From assembly GCF_008014675.1 (NCBI RefSeq), contig NZ_VOXD01000001.1, positions 248,001 to 312,000 on the forward strand: 64,000 bases of DNA, read 5' to 3'. Source of the stretch: Neolewinella aurantiaca (GTDB lineage: Bacteria > Bacteroidota > Bacteroidia > Chitinophagales > Saprospiraceae). The notes under the pieces were generated by a model. That model was not told where the DNA came from and searched no databases. It saw nothing but the letters and a program-made list of their open reading frames with translations. Shown here piece after piece: positions 60,821-64,000 of the stretch. How positions within the stretch are numbered: position 1 is the first letter of the stretch; every line of letters begins with the position of its first letter. The position numbers and the translations under genes were made by a program.

Positions 60821-61936
60821 ATGAAGCGCATTTTACCTCTTTTCTGTCTTCTTTTTTTCATGTTTTCCTGTGGTCAGGACCCTGCTATGGACCCACTGGT
60901 AGCTGCCCGCCAAAAGCTGGAACTGGCGACATCGGTCTCCTTTGAGATGAGCCAGGTATGGAATAATACCTACCTGAACGACACGCTTGTGGACCCCATC
61001 CGCAAGGGCATTTTTCTACGCACTGATCAGGCAGATTTTCCCTACGATTTTATCTATGAGGGCGAGAATGTTACAAGTGTCAATCTCAACGGACAACTGA
61101 GAAAAGTCGAGTTGCAAAAGGGCCGAATCATCACCTTTTCTCCTGAAGAGGCCATCGAGGACTTAGCTTATGAAGGTAACTATTACAGCATGCTGACGCC
61201 TATGATGCTGGTGAAAGACACAGCCTGGTCACGTGCCGGAGCCGAGGAGAATATCGTGTACTATGATAAAGTAATGACAGACACCGTAGATGAGTACGGG
61301 CACCATTATTTTTTTGCCCGCCTGCACATCGATTCGCTTTCTTCTCAAGTCGTAATGCGTGAGCAGATGTCCACCCGTGATGGGAAACCGGTACAGCACA
61401 TTCAACGTATTTTCTCGAACTTCGCATACAACGAGGTTGATGACCTTACCTATGCCTATCCGGAAGGCTTCCAAACCATCGCTTATGCCGACCTGGAACA
61501 ACAAAGAGAAAATGAATTGATAAAGGTGGGCGATCACCTACCTGAGTTTGACCTCACAGATGTGGATGGCAATACCTACTCCGAAAAGACACTTGAGGGG
61601 AAAAAGGCGGTTTTCGTCTTCTCCTTCATCGGCTGTGGTGGCTGTGAGTTGGCGCGCAAGGATTTGGCGAAATCCGGTTTTCAATTTTCAGACGACTATG
61701 TTGCCCTGTACGTGAACCCAATGAATACCGCTGAACAGATTGCCAACTACCACCTGAACAAACCCTGGCCCTTCAAATTAGCCGCCACCGATTATGATTT
61801 TTCCGCAAAGTTCGGCGTTTACAGCTATCCGACCTTTATAACTGTGGACGAGTCCGGCATCGTAGAGGAGGTAATAGAAGGGTACGAAGAGGAGGAATTC
61901 TTAGAATTCCTCGCTGGCAAGGGAAGTGTCCGCTAA
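60821..61936 (+). CDS. Thioredoxin-fold (TlpA/ResA-like) lipoprotein
   Basis: A 371-residue envelope lipoprotein. The lipobox is LFFMFSCGQDP (lipidated Cys 17). Residues about 25-225 form a large N-terminal region with beta strands (YDFIYEGENVTSVNL, HYFFARLHIDSLSSQVVMREQ), as in some Bacteroidota outer-envelope redox proteins. The C-terminal redoxin domain (about 235-365) begins VGDHLPEFDLTDVDGN and has the redox motif CGGC (near 272-275) in FSFIGCGGCELA; the cis-proline region is VYSYPTFITVDESG. The CGGC spacing is as in TlpA (CxxC), but the second Gly is unusual. It may reduce disulfides in envelope proteins. Confidence 0.82.
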   Translation: MKRILPLFCLLFFMFSCGQDPAMDPLVAARQKLELATSVSFEMSQVWNNTYLNDTLVDPIRKGIFLRTDQADFPYDFIYEGENVTSVNLNGQLRKVELQKGRIITFSPEEAIEDLAYEGNYYSMLTPMMLVKDTAWSRAGAEENIVYYDKVMTDTVDEYGHHYFFARLHIDSLSSQVVMREQMSTRDGKPVQHIQRIFSNFAYNEVDDLTYAYPEGFQTIAYADLEQQRENELIKVGDHLPEFDLTDVDGNTYSEKTLEGKKAVFVFSFIGCGGCELARKDLAKSGFQFSDDYVALYVNPMNTAEQIANYHLNKPWPFKLAATDYDFSAKFGVYSYPTFITVDESGIVEEVIEGYEEEEFLEFLAGKGSVR

Positions 61937-62108
61937 AACAATCTATGTCCGAAAAGCAGCAAATCGGATTTCCGGGGATGAAAGAATGGAACTCATCAGT
62001 CGTTAATTTCAGGCTCTTTGGCGTGCTTCTCCGCAGGAGGGGAAGAATTAGTCGATAAGCTTTCACTTTTTTCTGAAACCTTCTGTGGTGCCGCTGGTTC
62101 CTTAGGGT

Positions 62109-62846
62109 ATGACGCACGATCACGATACCGTAAAGCCATACGGCCACGCCAGTTCCAAGAAAGCCGAAGTAGGCGAAATGTTTGACAGCATTGCCCCAAC
62201 TTATGATCTCCTGAACCGCGGCACCTCCCTCGGGGTGGATACGCTCTGGCGGGCAAAGATGATTCGCCAGCTTGATGCTTCGGTACACAAGAAAATACTT
62301 GACGTTGCTACCGGGACGGCAGACGTGGCCATCCAAACCGTTAAGCGGGCCAACGTAGACCACGTGACGGGCCTCGACCTTAGCGAGGGGATGCTCAGCT
62401 ACGGCCGCAAAAAAGTAACTGCTGCCGGCCTGGACGAACGCATCACCCTGGTACAGGGCGACAGTGAGAACCTGCCCTATGCTGACGATTCATTTGATGC
62501 CGTAACGGTTTCCTTCGGCGTGCGCAACTTCGAAAACCTCGAAAAAGGCTTGTCAGAAATGCGCCGCGTCCTCCGGCCGGGAGGGAAATTAGTGATTCTG
62601 GAGTTCAGTCGGATTACCTTTGCGCCGATTCGTTGGGGGTTTAATTTCTACTTCGGTAAAATTATGCCGCTGATTGGTCGTTTACAGTCCAAAGATCCCA
62701 GAGCTTATGCCTACCTGTTCGAGAGCGTACAGGCCTTTCCCAGCGGTAAGACCTTCACGAGCATTCTCGATGAAGTAGGCTACAAACAAACTGAATGCAA
62801 AGCGTTAACTTTCGGAATAGCCTCCATCTACACCGCCGTGAAGTAA
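62109..62846 (+). CDS. ubiE: Demethylmenaquinone methyltransferase (UbiE/MenG)
   Basis: A 245-residue SAM-dependent methyltransferase catalysing the last step of menaquinone synthesis. The family pattern is complete: MFDSIAPTYDLLNRGTSLGVDTLWR (24-48), SAM motif I KKILDVATGTADVA (61-74), VTGLDLSEGML, GDSENLPYADDSFDAVTVSFGVRNFENLEKGLSEM, and a final YKQTECKALTFGIASIY. A Bacteroidota identity (menaquinone as sole quinone) fits. It is followed immediately by the porT-like gene; the ubiE-porT neighbourhood is, as I recall, common in this phylum. Confidence 0.93.
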   Translation: MTHDHDTVKPYGHASSKKAEVGEMFDSIAPTYDLLNRGTSLGVDTLWRAKMIRQLDASVHKKILDVATGTADVAIQTVKRANVDHVTGLDLSEGMLSYGRKKVTAAGLDERITLVQGDSENLPYADDSFDAVTVSFGVRNFENLEKGLSEMRRVLRPGGKLVILEFSRITFAPIRWGFNFYFGKIMPLIGRLQSKDPRAYAYLFESVQAFPSGKTFTSILDEVGYKQTECKALTFGIASIYTAVK

Positions 62847-62893
62847 AAAATCGTAGGCCGGAATTCACTTACCCTGGTAAGATTAGTAAGAGA

Positions 62894-63613
62894 TTGTCCT
62901 TCACCGCAAGGGTGCTGGGGCTCTTTCTTTGTCTTTCTCTCTTACCTGCGGTAGCCTCGGCCCAGTTCACCGGCGGCAACAACTATAATTTTTACGACTT
63001 CCAGAACAAGCCATTCTATTTCGGCCTGACGCTTGGTTTCAACTCCAGCCGGTACACGCCTTACCGAAGCGAGGAGTTCATCTACTCAGATTCCATCATC
63101 GGGGTGAAGAGCCTCAATGGACCGGGCTTCAACCTCAACATGATCGCGAACCTGAAAATCGGTCAGTACTTCGATTTTCGGTTTACCCCCGGGTTCAGTT
63201 TCGCCGAGCGAAAGTTGAACTATACCCAGAACGCAAACACCATCCGCGAAATCGAAAAGTCTGTTCAGTCGGTATTCGTCGAGATGCCTTTCCTGTTCCG
63301 GTACAAATCTGCACCCTACAGGGATAAGCGCTTGTTCCTCATTGGGGGGGTGAAGTACAGTTTTGATGTTGCCAGCGAAAGCCGCGCCAAACAGGCGGAC
63401 GGGAATCTGCTGAGGATCAGTCCGCATGATTTTCATATAGAATACGGAGCCGGAATTCAGTTCTTCTTCGACTACTTCATTTTCTCTCCGGAATTCAAGG
63501 TCAGCCAGGGCATAGGTAATACATTGCTATTCAACCCGAACCTGCCGGAAAGTACCGCACTGGAGAAAGTACTTAGCCGGACGTTCACCATCAGTTTCCA
63601 TATTGAAGGGTAG
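62894..63613 (+). CDS. porT: PorT-like type IX secretion outer-membrane barrel
   Basis: A 239-residue outer-membrane beta-barrel. The N-terminus MSFTARVLGLFLCLSLLPAVASAQ (starting at TTG 62894) is a signal peptide. Strands follow: FYFGLTLGFNSSRYTPY, GPGFNLNMIANLKIGQYFDFRFTPGFSFAERKLNY, FVEMPFLFRYKSAPY, LFLIGGVKYSFDVAS, HIEYGAGIQFFFDYFIFSPEFKVSQGIGN and RTFTISFHIEG. This order matches the PorT/outer_membrane_beta_barrel_2 group of the T9SS. No ATG lies between the ubiE stop and the signal peptide; an ATG at 62795 overlapping ubiE would add an unlikely 33-residue leader. The T9SS cargo at 22.5-25.5 kb would be a client. Confidence 0.78.
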   Translation: MSFTARVLGLFLCLSLLPAVASAQFTGGNNYNFYDFQNKPFYFGLTLGFNSSRYTPYRSEEFIYSDSIIGVKSLNGPGFNLNMIANLKIGQYFDFRFTPGFSFAERKLNYTQNANTIREIEKSVQSVFVEMPFLFRYKSAPYRDKRLFLIGGVKYSFDVASESRAKQADGNLLRISPHDFHIEYGAGIQFFFDYFIFSPEFKVSQGIGNTLLFNPNLPESTALEKVLSRTFTISFHIEG

Positions 63614-63730
63614 GGCGTAAGGTCAGGAAGTTTTACTTTCCTTGGCAGCTTCGCGCTGTTTGCCCTAAACCACTTCGTTTCAGGTATAAGCGACAATTTG
63701 GTTGGTGCGCTCCTGAGTTATTGTTTTCTC

Positions 63731-63746
63731 AATGCTCCGGAGCATT
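63731..63746. terminator. Perfect 16-bp palindrome between porT and YagU-like gene
   Basis: AATGCTCCGGAGCATT is a perfect palindrome in the convergent gap, followed on + by TTCG. A stem of six pairs with a CCGG loop could form; it is a weak terminator candidate. Confidence 0.4.
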
Positions 63747-63761
63747 TTCGGGAACAGGTCC

Positions 63762-64000
63762 CTATTCTACAGCATAAAAATCATCCTCTGTCATTTCATG
63801 ACCAATGAAATCATGATCGTTCAATACATACTGCCGCATTCCGCGGCGGACGATTTCGAGGGTTGCGGCGTAGACAAGATGTCCGACAAACTCGTTTACT
63901 GCGTACTCGCGTTTTGTCTGGGTTGGCCAGGGTTCCAGGTCTAATAGTGGGACTACCGAGCCATGCGTACCTCCGTAGAACGCAAGGCCAAAAGGAAGTC
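63762..64000 (-). CDS. YagU/DUF1440-like membrane protein, C-terminal part
   Basis: The minus strand is open from the window edge to a TAG at 63762-63764; the start lies beyond 64000. The 78 residues seen include LAFYGGTHGSVVPLLDLEPWP, then REYAVNEFVGHLVYAATLEIVRRGMRQYV and an acidic tail ending EDDFYAVE. The NEFVGHLVY..EIVRR stretch is like the end of YagU/DUF1440 inner-membrane proteins. The function is unknown (YagU is linked to acid resistance in E. coli by report). It is convergent with the porT-like gene. Confidence 0.5.
   Translation of the reverse strand, partial: LPFGLAFYGGTHGSVVPLLDLEPWPTQTKREYAVNEFVGHLVYAATLEIVRRGMRQYVLNDHDFIGHEMTEDDFYAVE

Noticed and set aside
1-64000. CRISPR array, prophage, integron or transposase
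   Set aside because: No direct-repeat/spacer array and no integrase, transposase or phage structural gene was seen; the 19-mer repeat has irregular spacing and both orientations.
1-64000. tRNA or rRNA genes
   Set aside because: No cloverleaf with GTTCGA-type T arm or rRNA segment was recognised, though short RNA genes cannot be excluded by eye.

Overview
The window looks like chromosomal DNA of a Bacteroidota bacterium, most likely a Saprospiria/Lewinella-type organism. The support is a SusC/SusD pair, a protein with a C-terminal type IX secretion (T9SS) sorting domain, a PorT-like barrel next to ubiE, DUF1573, DUF2452 and DUF4421 proteins, lipoproteins with Bacteroidota-type signals, TAnnTTTG-like -7 promoter elements a few bases before start codons, and an absence of obvious Shine-Dalgarno sequences. 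No rRNA, tRNA, CRISPR array, prophage or transposase gene was seen. Coding density is high, with about 50 genes, two of them cut by the window ends.

Layout. 1-11 kb: acyltransferase fragment, UPF0158, arginine decarboxylase, ArfB ribosome rescue, an ECF sigma/anti-sigma pair, a lytic transglycosylase, a GH3-like adenylating enzyme, a Crp/Fnr regulator, a CoA-binding protein and a membrane protein. 11-19 kb: GlgX, a phosphoribosyltransferase, a divergent predicted DNA-repair locus (TIGR03915-type protein plus DUF151/UVR nuclease against a TIGR03916-type radical SAM protein), RtcB, and a VOC lipoprotein. 19-33 kb: a polytopic membrane protein, a kelch lipoprotein, a T9SS cargo protein, DUF2064, SusC/SusD, an SSS symporter, CsaA. 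33-46 kb: GNAT, DUF1573, signal peptidase I, GMC oxidoreductase, MutS2, an endonuclease/phosphatase-glycerophosphodiesterase fusion, and a PorE-like envelope protein carrying SPOR domains. 46-64 kb: esterase, Ser/Thr dehydratase, subtilase, M20 amidohydrolase, DUF4421, TonB, a secreted alpha-amylase, a TPR protein, GyrA, a thioredoxin-fold lipoprotein, UbiE, PorT and a YagU-like fragment. Starch/glycogen use (GlgX, secreted amylase, SusCD), envelope secretion (PorT, PorE-like, LepB, sorted cargo) and nucleic-acid repair (MutS2, radical SAM pair, RtcB, ArfB) are recurring themes.

The strongest unexplained signal is a dispersed short repeat with consensus TTGCACCTGCG-N3-GCGCC. I count 23 copies in 64 kb (11 on +, 12 on -). 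The two arms are conserved while the three central bases vary freely. Fifteen copies are intergenic, often 65-75 bp before a start codon and sometimes as outward-facing pairs between divergent genes. Eight lie inside genes without breaking the frame, always in a loop, linker, signal-peptide boundary or tail. Five of these eight are read in the same frame, giving A-x-(P/T)-Q-V-Q or a close variant. One gene (41330-42889) has a copy at its signal/mature boundary and another exactly at the junction of its two enzyme domains. I do not recognise this family. A second unusual element is a degenerate heptamer repeat with long inverted repeats that fills the whole gap between lepB and the GMC oxidoreductase gene. 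Several genes also have open, protein-like 5' extensions with no ATG, GTG or TTG start.
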